Of a stretch of DNA of 64,000 nucleotides, positions 18,816 through 27,369 are shown in pieces. The position numbers and the translations under genes were made by a program. The first letter of the stretch is position 1. Every line of letters begins with the position of its first letter. The notes below the pieces were generated by a model. It ran no database searches. It worked only from the letters and a program-made list of their open reading frames with translations, and had not been told where the DNA came from. Source of the DNA: CAIMWS01 sp964409245 (GTDB taxonomy: Bacteria; Verrucomicrobiota; Verrucomicrobiia; Limisphaerales; UBA1319); NCBI GenBank assembly GCA_964409245.1, contig CAYPCQ010000006.1:1-64000 (forward strand), written 5' to 3'.

Positions 18816-19415
18816 ATGCCCGCCTTCACCTTGCGGGAAAAACCCGAAGCTTTTGAAGAGCTGGTCGCCAGGCCAGGCCGGCGGTGGCTGGCGGCGAATC
18901 CCCAGCCGGCGGGGAGGCCGCCCGCCCTCTGGAACCAGCAGCCGATCAAAAGGAAATTGCGGCAGGACTTTGGCGGCCTCTGTGGATACACGTTGATGCA
19001 CGAAATGCGGGGATCGGTGGATCACTTCATATCCTGGAAGACCGATCCGGGCAAAGCTTACGACTGGGACAACTACCGGTTCTGCTCCGCCTCCGTGAAC
19101 AGCAGCAAAAAGAATGCGGACGCGGCGGTTTTCGATCCTTATGAAATCGAATTCGAGTGGTTCGAAATCCATCTCCCATCGATGATCATGAAGGTCAGCC
19201 CCGCCGCTCCCCCGCACCTCAAGGCAAAATTGGATTTCACCTTGAAACGCCTCCCCATTGCCGACACAGACGAGGTAATCGACTACCGGGCAGAGTATTA
19301 TGAGGGATACAAGGATGGCGGCATGAGCATGAGCTGGCTGAAGCAAAAAGCGCCGGTCCTGGCCGCCAGCATTGCCGCATGGGAGCAGGCCAATCCTGGA
19401 AAACCGCTGCCCTGA
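18816..19415 (+). CDS. HNH-type nuclease of a Septu-like (PtuB-type) defence pair
   Basis: 199-aa protein with a divergent HNH core: LCGYTLMHEMRGSVDHFISW supplies the His, AYDWDNYRFCSASVNSSKKN the central Asn/Cys region, and VFDPYEIEFEWFEIHLPS the closing strand. The YDWDNYR...N..K..N pattern is the one seen in PtuB and retron-associated HNH proteins. The first CxxC pair typical of many HNH folds is reduced (CGYT), so metal binding may differ. The stop codon TGA at 19413-19415 lies inside the end of a dispersed repeat. The predicted partner is the ATPase at 17580; together they would sense phage infection and cleave DNA. Confidence 0.72.
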   Translation: MPAFTLREKPEAFEELVARPGRRWLAANPQPAGRPPALWNQQPIKRKLRQDFGGLCGYTLMHEMRGSVDHFISWKTDPGKAYDWDNYRFCSASVNSSKKNADAAVFDPYEIEFEWFEIHLPSMIMKVSPAAPPHLKAKLDFTLKRLPIADTDEVIDYRAEYYEGYKDGGMSMSWLKQKAPVLAASIAAWEQANPGKPLP

Positions 19416-19503
19416 GCCGTTTCCAGGCAATCCGGATCGGCCCGTTGGCTGGCTGGATCTTTTTGCGCAAGACATCCGTCATCCGCCCATTGCCGGGACA
19501 TGG
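19411..19503 (-). repeat. Family 1 palindromic repeat, copy b
   Basis: Begins CTGAGCCGTTTCC, which contains the TGA stop of the HNH gene, and runs to TTTTTGCGCAAGACATCCG and TCATCCGCCCATTG. It has the same orientation as copy a, so the two form direct repeats about 2.5 kb apart around the ATPase/HNH pair. It ends near the stop of the convergent PQQ-propeller gene at 19516. Confidence 0.8.
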
Positions 19504-19515
19504 CTGAAGCGCTTT

Positions 19516-20823
19516 TCAGCGGCGGCTGGCGCAGTGCAGGTTTTCGGCGGTGCGGATGAACAGGCATCCGTGCGCCGCCACGATGCTGGACATCACCGGC
19601 CCCTCCCCCATGCTGAAGGTGGCGAGGATCTTGAATTCCGGCCCGGCCTCCAGGACCACGACGGTGCCTTTTTCGGAGACGCAGTAGATTTTGCCATCGG
19701 CCCCCGTCGGGGAGGCGCTGAAGGTTTCCCGCACGCCCAGGCTGCCCTGCCATTGTTTTTCACCCGTGGCGGGATTGAGGCTCGTGAGGATCTGGCGGTC
19801 GCCATCCAGAACCAGCAGCCGTTCGCGGTACAGCAGGGGCGTGCAGACATCGGGGGTGAATTCATTCACGGCCCAGGCCACCTGGGTGTCCGTGACCAGG
19901 CCGGAACCGCCCACTTTGATGGCCAGGAGGGGATCCCGCTTGGGCCCCACCGCATACACCAGGCCCGGCCCGGCGACCGGCGAGGTGATGATCCGCCAGT
20001 AAAGATTCTGCCGCCGGTTCAGGCCGCCGCAACGCCACCGCTCGCCCCCATTTTCGGAGTCGTGGCCGGTCACGTAATTGCCGCCCACCACCACGATCTC
20101 GGTGCGGCCGCCCACCCGCACCGGCAGAGGGGTGGTGTAGGCTTCCATGGATTCCTCGCGGGCATCGGTTTTCCGGACCTGGCGCCAGAGATCCTGGCCG
20201 GTGGCGGGATCGACGCACAGCAGGAAGGATTCACGGGACGGCTGGCCATCGCGCGCATGGCCATAGGTGGGCGGATCCCGCTGGAGCACCTGGATGTAAA
20301 GCCGGCCCTCATGCAGCAGCGGGCTGGCCCCATACTGCCACATGTTCGCGAATTGGCCGTATTCGCGGCACAAATTGCGGGACCACAAGACGCCGCCCGC
20401 GAAATCAAACGCCGCCAGGTCGCCCGTGCCGAACAGGCAGATCACTTTTTTGCCATCGGTGACCGCCGAGGGCGAGGCCAGGTTGTTTTTTCCCACCAGG
20501 CGATCCCCCCGGGCCACCTTTTTCTGCCAGCGCACCTGGCCCGTGCCACGGTCCAGGCAGAACAATAACAGATTTTTATCCGGGTCCGGGCTGGGCAGGA
20601 AAATGGCGTCATCCCACACAATGGGCGTGGCCCCGCTTTTTCCCGGCAGGGGAGCCGTCCAAACCCGCTGGCTGGTTTGGCTCCACGCCGCCGGCAGGTT
20701 GGTCTCCGGGCTGGATCCGTTGAGGAAAGGCCCGCGCCATTGGGGCCAGTTGGCCGCCGGCACGGGGGAGGCCGCGCCGCCGATGATTGCCAGCGCCACA
20801 GCCAGCCATTGCTTCTGTTTCAT
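19516..20823 (-). CDS. Secreted PQQ-like beta-propeller protein
   Basis: 435-aa exported protein. The start is the ATG at 20821-20823, giving MKQKQWLAVALAIIGGAASPVPA as a Sec signal peptide. The mature part begins ANWPQWRGPFLNGSSPETNLP, the usual opening of PVC-type PQQ-like proteins, and repeats propeller blades with motifs such as LFCLDRGTGQVRWQKK, LLCVDPATGQDLWR and LTSLNPATGEKQWQG. The family folds as a seven- or eight-bladed propeller; no PQQ-liganding or catalytic residues of true quinoproteins are evident, so an enzymatic role is not supported. It probably has a binding or structural role in the periplasm. Confidence 0.88.
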   Translation of the reverse strand: MKQKQWLAVALAIIGGAASPVPAANWPQWRGPFLNGSSPETNLPAAWSQTSQRVWTAPLPGKSGATPIVWDDAIFLPSPDPDKNLLLFCLDRGTGQVRWQKKVARGDRLVGKNNLASPSAVTDGKKVICLFGTGDLAAFDFAGGVLWSRNLCREYGQFANMWQYGASPLLHEGRLYIQVLQRDPPTYGHARDGQPSRESFLLCVDPATGQDLWRQVRKTDAREESMEAYTTPLPVRVGGRTEIVVVGGNYVTGHDSENGGERWRCGGLNRRQNLYWRIITSPVAGPGLVYAVGPKRDPLLAIKVGGSGLVTDTQVAWAVNEFTPDVCTPLLYRERLLVLDGDRQILTSLNPATGEKQWQGSLGVRETFSASPTGADGKIYCVSEKGTVVVLEAGPEFKILATFSMGEGPVMSSIVAAHGCLFIRTAENLHCASRR

Positions 20824-20915
20824 ATGTGAGTCAGCCCGTTGTTTCAGCCCGTTCTCCATCGCCGGCCTTCCGGGGCCGTGGGCGGGACTGACGTTGGACG
20901 CGAGGGAGGGGGATT

Positions 20916-22247
20916 TTATTTAGTCTTTAACCCGCGCCAGGCCAGGCCGAGCCGGCGGATGCCTTCCCGCAGGTCTGGTTCGGTGGCGTTGCCGAAGCTC
21001 AAGCGCAGTTCGTTGGCGGGGCGCTGGCGGGCTGGATCCGGGGCATAGCACAGTTCGCCTGGCACATAGAGCAGCCCGTGGTCCAGGGCCGCCTGGAACA
21101 AGGGCGAGCGCATGCCGGTGCGGGTTTTCCCCGGCAGCTTCGCCCAGATGTATAAGCCGCCGGCGGGATCCTGCCAGGAGAGGGTTTCCGGCAGGTGCTC
21201 GCGCATCGCGCCGGCCAGGATTTGGGCTTTCCGCGCGTATCGGCGGCGCAAGCCCGCCAGGTGGCGCTCGTATTCGCCCGAGGCCAGCGCCTCGGCCAGC
21301 AGGTGCTGCAGCAGGCACGCGGTGCCGAAGTCGTGGTTCCCTTTCAGCCGCACGGCCGCCTGGTAAAGAACCGCCGGCAGCAGCCCCCAGCCCACGCGGA
21401 TGCCCGTGGCGAACGGCTTGCTGAACGTGCTGGAGTGGATCACCCGGTCCGCCGCCCCGGGCAGGGCCAGGTAGGACGGCTCATCCGGCCCGCTGAACCG
21501 GAGCTCCCGGTAGGCGGCGTCTTCCAGGATATAAATGGGGTGGCCCGCGCGCGGCTCGCAGTCCCGCAGCATTTCCAGGATGGCGGCTTTCTTATGGAAG
21601 GCGGTCGTGATCCCGGAGGGATTCTGGTGATAGCTCACCGTATAAAGCAATTTGACGCGCGGCAGCCGGCCAGCCTGGCGCAGACCGTCCAGGACTTGGG
21701 CCAGGTGCGGCAGGCTCAGGCCGTCCGGCTCCATCGCCACTCCCCGGCACTGGAGACCGTGGCTTTGGACGATCCCCAGCCAGACAAAATAGGTGGGATC
21801 CTCCACCAGCACGATATCCCCGGGATCGCACAGGGCTTCCGCCACGAGGTAGAGGAGCTGTTGGGAGCCGTGCGTCATCAACAGCCGGGAGGCGTCCGGC
21901 TCCGCGGGCCGGCAGGGGCTGCCGCCCGGCGCGCACCGGGTCCGCACGGCGGCGGGCAGCTGCCCCACGGCCGCCGCCTCCAGGACTGCCAGCCGCTCCG
22001 CCGTCAGCCGCCGCAGCCGGGGATCCCCGGCGGTGGAGCCGTATTGCAGGGCGGGTTCGGCGGTGGCCCGGCGGCCCAGCAGCCGGTTCAGCAATTTGCG
22101 GGTGGCCCGGGCCGGCAGCGTGGGATTGTCCGTGAACCCCGCCGCGAGCGAGATGAGGCCGGGCCGGCTGAGTGCGGTTTGCATCAGCCAGGTGATCGGC
22201 GGATCCGTGGTGCGCCGCCCCATCTGCGATAAGCCGGAATGTGCCAT
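20916..22247 (-). CDS. PLP-dependent aminotransferase (class I/II, LysN/MocR-like)
   Basis: 443-aa fold-type I aminotransferase without the N-terminal GntR domain of MocR regulators. The start is the ATG at 22245-22247 (MAHSGLSQMGRR). The PLP-binding Lys lies in SSTFSKPFATGIRVGW. Other landmarks are LQYGSTAGDPRLRRL, VEDPTYFVW and the substrate-binding Arg near NELRLSFGN. The closest general group is 2-aminoadipate/kynurenine/multi-substrate aminotransferases. The neighbours (PQQ-propeller protein, sensor kinase) do not reveal the substrate. It ends about 90 bp before the start of the propeller gene. Confidence 0.88.
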   Translation of the reverse strand: MAHSGLSQMGRRTTDPPITWLMQTALSRPGLISLAAGFTDNPTLPARATRKLLNRLLGRRATAEPALQYGSTAGDPRLRRLTAERLAVLEAAAVGQLPAAVRTRCAPGGSPCRPAEPDASRLLMTHGSQQLLYLVAEALCDPGDIVLVEDPTYFVWLGIVQSHGLQCRGVAMEPDGLSLPHLAQVLDGLRQAGRLPRVKLLYTVSYHQNPSGITTAFHKKAAILEMLRDCEPRAGHPIYILEDAAYRELRFSGPDEPSYLALPGAADRVIHSSTFSKPFATGIRVGWGLLPAVLYQAAVRLKGNHDFGTACLLQHLLAEALASGEYERHLAGLRRRYARKAQILAGAMREHLPETLSWQDPAGGLYIWAKLPGKTRTGMRSPLFQAALDHGLLYVPGELCYAPDPARQRPANELRLSFGNATEPDLREGIRRLGLAWRGLKTK

Positions 22248-22341
22248 GACGCCCGCCACCTTGGGGCAAGGGGCGGGCCAAAGCAAGCCGCCCGCACGGC
22301 GAAGGGCGCCGCCGCATGGGTGCGGGGAAGGCGGAGGCGCC

Positions 22342-23736
22342 TCAAGAACAGGAGCCGGGCGGGACCGCTTCGGTTTTAGCGGCCGGCCAGGCGCATTGCA
22401 CCACACACCCGCCCGCCGGGGGGGCCCAAATCCGCAGCGTGGCGCCGGCCAGGCTGGCCCGATGGCGCATGATCCGGCAGCCCATGCCGTTGAAGCTCTG
22501 GGCGGCGGCCCCGATCGCCAGGCCGTCGTTTTCCACCTCCAGCAGCGCCTGGTCCGCTTCCTGGCGCAAACGGATCGCGATCCGGGTTGGTTTGCCATGC
22601 CGCAGGGCGTTGGTGGCCGCCTCCTGGGCGATGCGGTAAAGGTTGATCGCCACGTCTGTTTCCACGACGTCGATCCCCTGGTGGCACTCGAATTCGCAGG
22701 CCACGCCGAATTGGGTGTCGATCTTGGCGGCCAGGGCCCGGGTGGCGGCCGCCAGGCCCTGTTTTTCCAGCTCCACCGGGTAGAGCAGCCAGGCCAGGTT
22801 GCGCGTCATCCGCAATGCCTCCGCCACCAGCTCGGTCACGCGGGATACGTCCTGGGCCTCCGGGCGCGTCTGCAGGCGCATTTCCAGCGCCTTGCTGCGC
22901 ATGGCCACCCCGGTCAGCAGCTGGCCCACGCCGTCGTGCAAATCCTGCCCCAGCCGCTGTTTTTCCTGCTCGCTCACCTCCATCAGCAGCTGTTCCAGCC
23001 GGTGCCTTTCCTGCATCTCCGCGGCCAGCTGCTGGTTGGCCAGGTGCAGCTCGCTGGTGCGCTCCTCCACGCGGTTTTCCAGCTGTTCGTTAAGCTGCCG
23101 GATCATCCCTTCGGTGCGCTGGTATTCCTCCAGCAGACGCTGGCTGGCCTCCGCCTGCAGGGCCCTTTCCTGGGTCCGGAGGAAATATCTCAGCAGGATC
23201 ACGATGGCCCCGATGGTGGTCAGCAGCGACAAGAACGTGCCCCAGAGATTCCATTGGCTCAACCTCCGGCCGCTGGCCTCGCAATCCTGCTCATAGCTCC
23301 GCAGCTCGTTTTGCAGCCTGGTGTATGAAGGGTCCACCCGGTAGTCGTCATGCCATCGGGCTTGTTTCAGCTCACCCCGTTCCAGGTGGCTGAATTCTTT
23401 GTCCATGGCGGACAGGTAGGCCGTGAATAGCACCTGGATGGACTGCACCCGGGAAGGTTCCTGGGAAAGTTGGGTGAGCCTTTCCAAATACCCGTCCATT
23501 TGGGATCGCCGCCGGGCCACTTCCTCCCTCAGCTCCGGGTCCGGCCGGCCTCGCGCCATCGCCTTCCATTCCAGGGCGTCCAGCCGGCAGGCCACGGCTT
23601 GAATCTGCGAGAACACGATGGCCGCACCGTAGTTCCGCATTTTCAGCCGATGCAATACCGCGATGGTCAGTGTCTCCAGCAAACCGACCAGGAGCACCGC
23701 CACCAGCACGGTTCGCGCATTCAATTTTAACTTCAT
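22342..23736 (-). CDS. Membrane sensor histidine kinase (NarL-partner type, HisKA_3)
   Basis: 464-aa sensor kinase. It has an N-terminal helix (about 8-30), a periplasmic four-helix-like sensor region of about 130 residues with no recognised ligand motif, and a second helix (about 164-184). A long coiled coil (about 190-255) leads to the HisKA_3 dimerisation region with the phospho-acceptor His in QRLGQDLHDGVGQLL (about residue 267). The HATPase domain follows: IAQEAATNALRHGK, VENDGLAIG and FNGMGCRIMRHRA. Such kinases pair with LuxR/NarL-type regulators, but none is encoded in this window, so it is an orphan here. The ATG at 23734-23736 is preferred over an upstream TTG. Confidence 0.9.
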   Translation of the reverse strand: MKLKLNARTVLVAVLLVGLLETLTIAVLHRLKMRNYGAAIVFSQIQAVACRLDALEWKAMARGRPDPELREEVARRRSQMDGYLERLTQLSQEPSRVQSIQVLFTAYLSAMDKEFSHLERGELKQARWHDDYRVDPSYTRLQNELRSYEQDCEASGRRLSQWNLWGTFLSLLTTIGAIVILLRYFLRTQERALQAEASQRLLEEYQRTEGMIRQLNEQLENRVEERTSELHLANQQLAAEMQERHRLEQLLMEVSEQEKQRLGQDLHDGVGQLLTGVAMRSKALEMRLQTRPEAQDVSRVTELVAEALRMTRNLAWLLYPVELEKQGLAAATRALAAKIDTQFGVACEFECHQGIDVVETDVAINLYRIAQEAATNALRHGKPTRIAIRLRQEADQALLEVENDGLAIGAAAQSFNGMGCRIMRHRASLAGATLRIWAPPAGGCVVQCAWPAAKTEAVPPGSCS

Positions 23737-24180
23737 CAGCAAAGCAAACGTGGCAACCTAACACAGCAGCAGCACTTGGCCATGGCTTTAAAATTAATAA
23801 AAAATTAACGTTTGTTCATTTTTCGGCCAGGTTTTGGCCTGGCCCACGCTGGGCAGGGGCCGGTCCTCACCTGGGCGGGCTTTGGCCGGGAAACTGGCTG
23901 TTCTGCCCCTTGGCCGTGGCCAGGCCATTGGCTCGGCCGTTTTTGCTGCCACTTTATGCGGCGCGATCTTTTCCCTCCCCAAGGCAGGGACTCGCCTTGG
24001 CTATGGCTCCCAGGTGCGGCCGGCTGAAGGGTCTGAAGAGTGGTTGCCGCAATCGTTAACCCCCCGCCGGAAAAAATATTCCCGTAACGGTTTTGGGTTG
24101 CTGGAGGCAGCTAAACCGGTCATAATTGAGTGAACAACAGCCGCTTATAAGCGGCCAGGAGACGACGTGCTGTTATCGGA
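23737..24180. other. Intergenic region between divergent genes
   Basis: About 440 bp between the sensor kinase and the Tat sulfatase, transcribed away from each other. The part next to the kinase is AT-rich (runs of ttaataaaaaattaac near 23790-23810) and may carry its promoter. The rest is GC-rich with no coding signal. Confidence 0.5.
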
Positions 24181-25959
24181 ATGAAAGGCAAAACCATGGA
24201 TGATCCGTTCAACCAAGACAAGGTCACCCGGCGTGGCTTCATCAAGCAGACCTGCGGCGTGGCCGGTGGGCTGCTGCTGGCCGATTCGCTTTCCGCCGCC
24301 GACCCGGCCGCCGCATCCGCCGCCACCCGGCCGCCCAATATCCTGCTGATCATGGTGGATCAGATGCGCTTCCCGCTGGGGAGCTCCACCAAAATGCCGC
24401 TGCCCGGGTATGAACGTTTGCGCCGGGATGGGCTCACCTTTGAGTCCCTATACTGCTCGGCCACCCCTTGCACCCCCAGCCGGGCGACCATTTTCACCGG
24501 CCTCCATATGCCGCAGCACGGCTTGGAGATCAACGTCTGCGATGCGGTGCCGGAATTGAACCCCAGCATCCCCACCTTGGGCCATTATTTCGAACATGCC
24601 GGCTACCGGACCCCGTATTTCGGCAAATGGCATCTTTCCACCGAGGATAAATATGGCAACGGGGTGGGATTGAAACCCTATGGTTTTGAGGAATGGCCCG
24701 GCCCGGAAATCACGGGCGACTGCGAAGGCATGCCGGGCGATGGCGCCAAGTATGACACGCTGATCGCCAAAATGAGCGTCGATTGGATGACCGCCCACAA
24801 GGCGGACACCCGGCCCTGGTTCCTCACCTGCTCCCTGGTGAATCCGCATGATGTCATGTTTTACAAGCGCAAGGCTACGCCCACACCCGACCAGATCCCC
24901 AGTGTGGCCGACACCTTGCCCGCGAATTTCACCGACAATCTTTCCGGCAAGCCCCAGGCCCATTCGCAATACCAAAAAATCTGGGGCCTGCTCTGGGAAA
25001 TGGCCGCCGACGGACCCAATGCCGCCAGCACCCAGGACTGGCTGAAGGCGATGGACTACTATTACTACGTGACCAAGTCTGCCGATGACCAGGTTGCCTG
25101 GATCCTGGAGAACCTGGAGGCCCAGGGCCTGACGGAGAATACGATGGTCATATTCCTGTCCGATCATGGCGAACTGGCGGGATCCCACAAAATGATGGGC
25201 AAGGGACCATTTGCCTACGAGGAGAGCGTGCATGTGCCGATGGTGGTGAGCTGGCCGGGACACGTTCCCAAAGGCGCCACCACCAAATCGCTGGTCCAGA
25301 CGGTCGATATCCTGCCCACCCTCCTGGACCTGGCAGGCATCGTGCCCGCGAATAATTACCTGCCAGGGCGCAGCTTCAAATCGATCCTCCTGGGCGCCAC
25401 CAGTGCCCAGGTGAACGACCATGTCCTGATGGCTTATGGCATGTCCCTCGTGCAAGTGATCGCTGAAAACGCGGAATATGGCGCCACCATGCCGGACGGC
25501 CTTTCCCCCGCTCCCTGGAAATGGCGGGCCATCCACGACGGCACCTTCAAATATGCCCGGTATTACGAGGACAACCTGCCCGACCAGGAATACGAGATGT
25601 ACAATTTGCAGACGGACGCGTGGGAAATGGAAAACCTGGCCTACAAGGTTGCCTGGCGCACCAAGCGCACCGAGATGGCCACCCGGCTGCAGCAGGCTGA
25701 ACAGACGGAAATGGCGCCCATAGCGCCGGCTTGTTTCAACGCGCCCTTCGGCCCGGTCCTGAGCGTGGCGGCGGCTGCCCCCGGCCAGGCGGGGCTGCGG
25801 CTCGATACCCAGAAAGGGGTGCTTTACCAGGTCCAGGCCACCGGCGACTTCAAGCAATGGGTCGATACCGGCGAGGCCATCACCGGCACCGGGGACGTCA
25901 TGGAAATCCCGCTGGCGCCCTCCGCGGGCGCGCGCTTTTTCCGCGTCAAAAGGCTGTAG
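24181..25959 (+). CDS. Tat-exported sulfatase
   Basis: 592-aa type I sulfatase. A twin-arginine signal is present (TRRGFIKQTCGVAGGLLLADS), so the enzyme would fold, and be activated, in the cytoplasm before export. The metal-binding start is NILLIMVDQMR, and the modification site is C-T-P-S-R about residue 99, whose Cys becomes formylglycine. The C-terminal metal site is FLSDHGELAGSHKMMGKG. After the catalytic domain a short beta-rich C-terminal module (about 525-592) resembles the discoidin-like or autotransporter-adjacent tails of PVC enzymes. The maturase follows 6 bp downstream, a strong functional link. Substrate unknown. Confidence 0.95.
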   Translation: MKGKTMDDPFNQDKVTRRGFIKQTCGVAGGLLLADSLSAADPAAASAATRPPNILLIMVDQMRFPLGSSTKMPLPGYERLRRDGLTFESLYCSATPCTPSRATIFTGLHMPQHGLEINVCDAVPELNPSIPTLGHYFEHAGYRTPYFGKWHLSTEDKYGNGVGLKPYGFEEWPGPEITGDCEGMPGDGAKYDTLIAKMSVDWMTAHKADTRPWFLTCSLVNPHDVMFYKRKATPTPDQIPSVADTLPANFTDNLSGKPQAHSQYQKIWGLLWEMAADGPNAASTQDWLKAMDYYYYVTKSADDQVAWILENLEAQGLTENTMVIFLSDHGELAGSHKMMGKGPFAYEESVHVPMVVSWPGHVPKGATTKSLVQTVDILPTLLDLAGIVPANNYLPGRSFKSILLGATSAQVNDHVLMAYGMSLVQVIAENAEYGATMPDGLSPAPWKWRAIHDGTFKYARYYEDNLPDQEYEMYNLQTDAWEMENLAYKVAWRTKRTEMATRLQQAEQTEMAPIAPACFNAPFGPVLSVAAAAPGQAGLRLDTQKGVLYQVQATGDFKQWVDTGEAITGTGDVMEIPLAPSAGARFFRVKRL

Positions 25960-25965
25960 GCGGGC

Positions 25966-27219
25966 ATGAGCGCCGCGGGGCCGGGGAACGCCGCCCGTCC
26001 GGAAGCCTTCGAGTTGCTGATCAAGCCGGCGGGCGCGGCCTGCAACCTCGACTGCGCCTACTGCTTTTACCTCGGCCGGCTGGCCTTGCATCCGCGGCCC
26101 GCCGAGCCCCGGATGACGGATGAAATCCTGGAGCTTTTTACCCGCCAATATCTCGCGGCCCACACCGGTGCGGAGGTCACCTTCGCCTGGCAGGGTGGGG
26201 AGCCCACCCTCCTGGGCCTCGATTTTTTCCGGCGGGCCGTGGCGCTCCAGCAGCAGCATGGCGGCGGCCGCCGGATCCACAACACTCTCCAGACCAATGG
26301 CACGCTGCTCACCGATGAGTGGTGCGCTTTCCTGGCCGGGCACCGGTTTCTGGCCGGCCTCAGCGTGGACGGCCCGGCGGATTTGCACGATGCCTTCCGG
26401 GTGGATCGGGGCGGCCGCCCCACCCACCACACCGTCATGCGCGGCCTGGCCTTGCTCAAACACCACGGCGTGGAATTCAACACGCTGACCGCCGTCCACC
26501 GCCGCAACGCCGGCGAGCCGGAACGGGTCCGCCAGTTCCTGAAGGATTGCGGCGCCACTTACTGGCAGTTCATTCCCGTGGTGGAGCGCTACCCGGCGGC
26601 CGGACCAGCCACCGCCCATCAATTGGCCATGCCCCCCGGCTCGGCGGAGCCCGCCACCCCGGGGGCGGTGACCCCCTGGAGCGTCGAGCCGGAAGCTTAT
26701 GGCGGATTCCTGACGGCCATTTTCGACCGCTGGGTCCGGGAGGATGTGGGCCGCATTTTTGTCCAGCTATTCGATGTGGCCTTGGGCAGCTGGCTGCGCG
26801 CCGATTCCAGCCTCTGCATTTTTTCTGAAAACTGCGGGCGCGGCCCCGTGCTGGAGCACAATGGCGATCTATTCGCCTGCGATCATTATGTCCACGAGCC
26901 CTACCGGCTCGGCAGCCTGGCCTCCCAGCCGCTGGCGGGCCTGGCCAGCCTCCCTTTCCTGCGCCAGTTCGGCCGCCATAAATCGGAGTCGCTGCCCGAT
27001 TATTGCCGCCGGTGCGGCGTCCGGTTTGCCTGCCATGGCGAATGCCCCAAAAACCGTTTTGCCACCACTCCGGATGGCCAGCCCGGGCTCAATTACCTCT
27101 GCCCGGCTTACCGCCGCTTTTTCCACCACGCCGATCCCTGCCTGCGGATGATGGCCCAGCTGGTCCTGATGGGCCAGCCCGCCGCGCGCATCATGGCGAT
27201 GCTGCAGGAGTCGCAGTAA
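25966..27219 (+). CDS. Anaerobic sulfatase-maturating enzyme (radical SAM)
   Basis: 417-aa radical-SAM/SPASM enzyme that oxidises the sulfatase active-site Cys or Ser to formylglycine without oxygen. The SAM cluster motif is CNLDCAYCFY (CxxxCxxC, about residue 26-33), followed by FAWQGGEPTLLGLDFF and TLQTNGTLL, both typical of the anSME group. The C-terminal SPASM region contributes the auxiliary-cluster cysteines (CGRGPVLEHNGDLFACDHYV, then YCRRCGVRFACHGECPKNRF). It begins 6 bp after the sulfatase stop, so both are surely co-transcribed. It may also serve the sulfatase at the window edge. Confidence 0.94.
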   Translation: MSAAGPGNAARPEAFELLIKPAGAACNLDCAYCFYLGRLALHPRPAEPRMTDEILELFTRQYLAAHTGAEVTFAWQGGEPTLLGLDFFRRAVALQQQHGGGRRIHNTLQTNGTLLTDEWCAFLAGHRFLAGLSVDGPADLHDAFRVDRGGRPTHHTVMRGLALLKHHGVEFNTLTAVHRRNAGEPERVRQFLKDCGATYWQFIPVVERYPAAGPATAHQLAMPPGSAEPATPGAVTPWSVEPEAYGGFLTAIFDRWVREDVGRIFVQLFDVALGSWLRADSSLCIFSENCGRGPVLEHNGDLFACDHYVHEPYRLGSLASQPLAGLASLPFLRQFGRHKSESLPDYCRRCGVRFACHGECPKNRFATTPDGQPGLNYLCPAYRRFFHHADPCLRMMAQLVLMGQPAARIMAMLQESQ

Positions 27220-27369
27220 GACGGGTGAGGCCGCGGCCGGCCCGTGATGGCTGCGGCTGAACCGGGCTCGAAAAACCGATCCACCCCCAATCCGCGCCCG
27301 ATTCTGGCTGCGAGAGAGCCTTCACCGCCGCCGCATTTTACAACTGAAGGTTATTGTGTATATTAGTGG

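Noticed and set aside
17580..19415. Retron with Septu-type effectors
   Set aside because: No reverse transcriptase gene or retron RNA-like sequence was found near the ATPase/HNH pair.
24448..26622. 724-residue minus-strand frame opposite the sulfatase and maturase
   Set aside because: Spans two well-supported genes on the other strand and has no recognisable domain.
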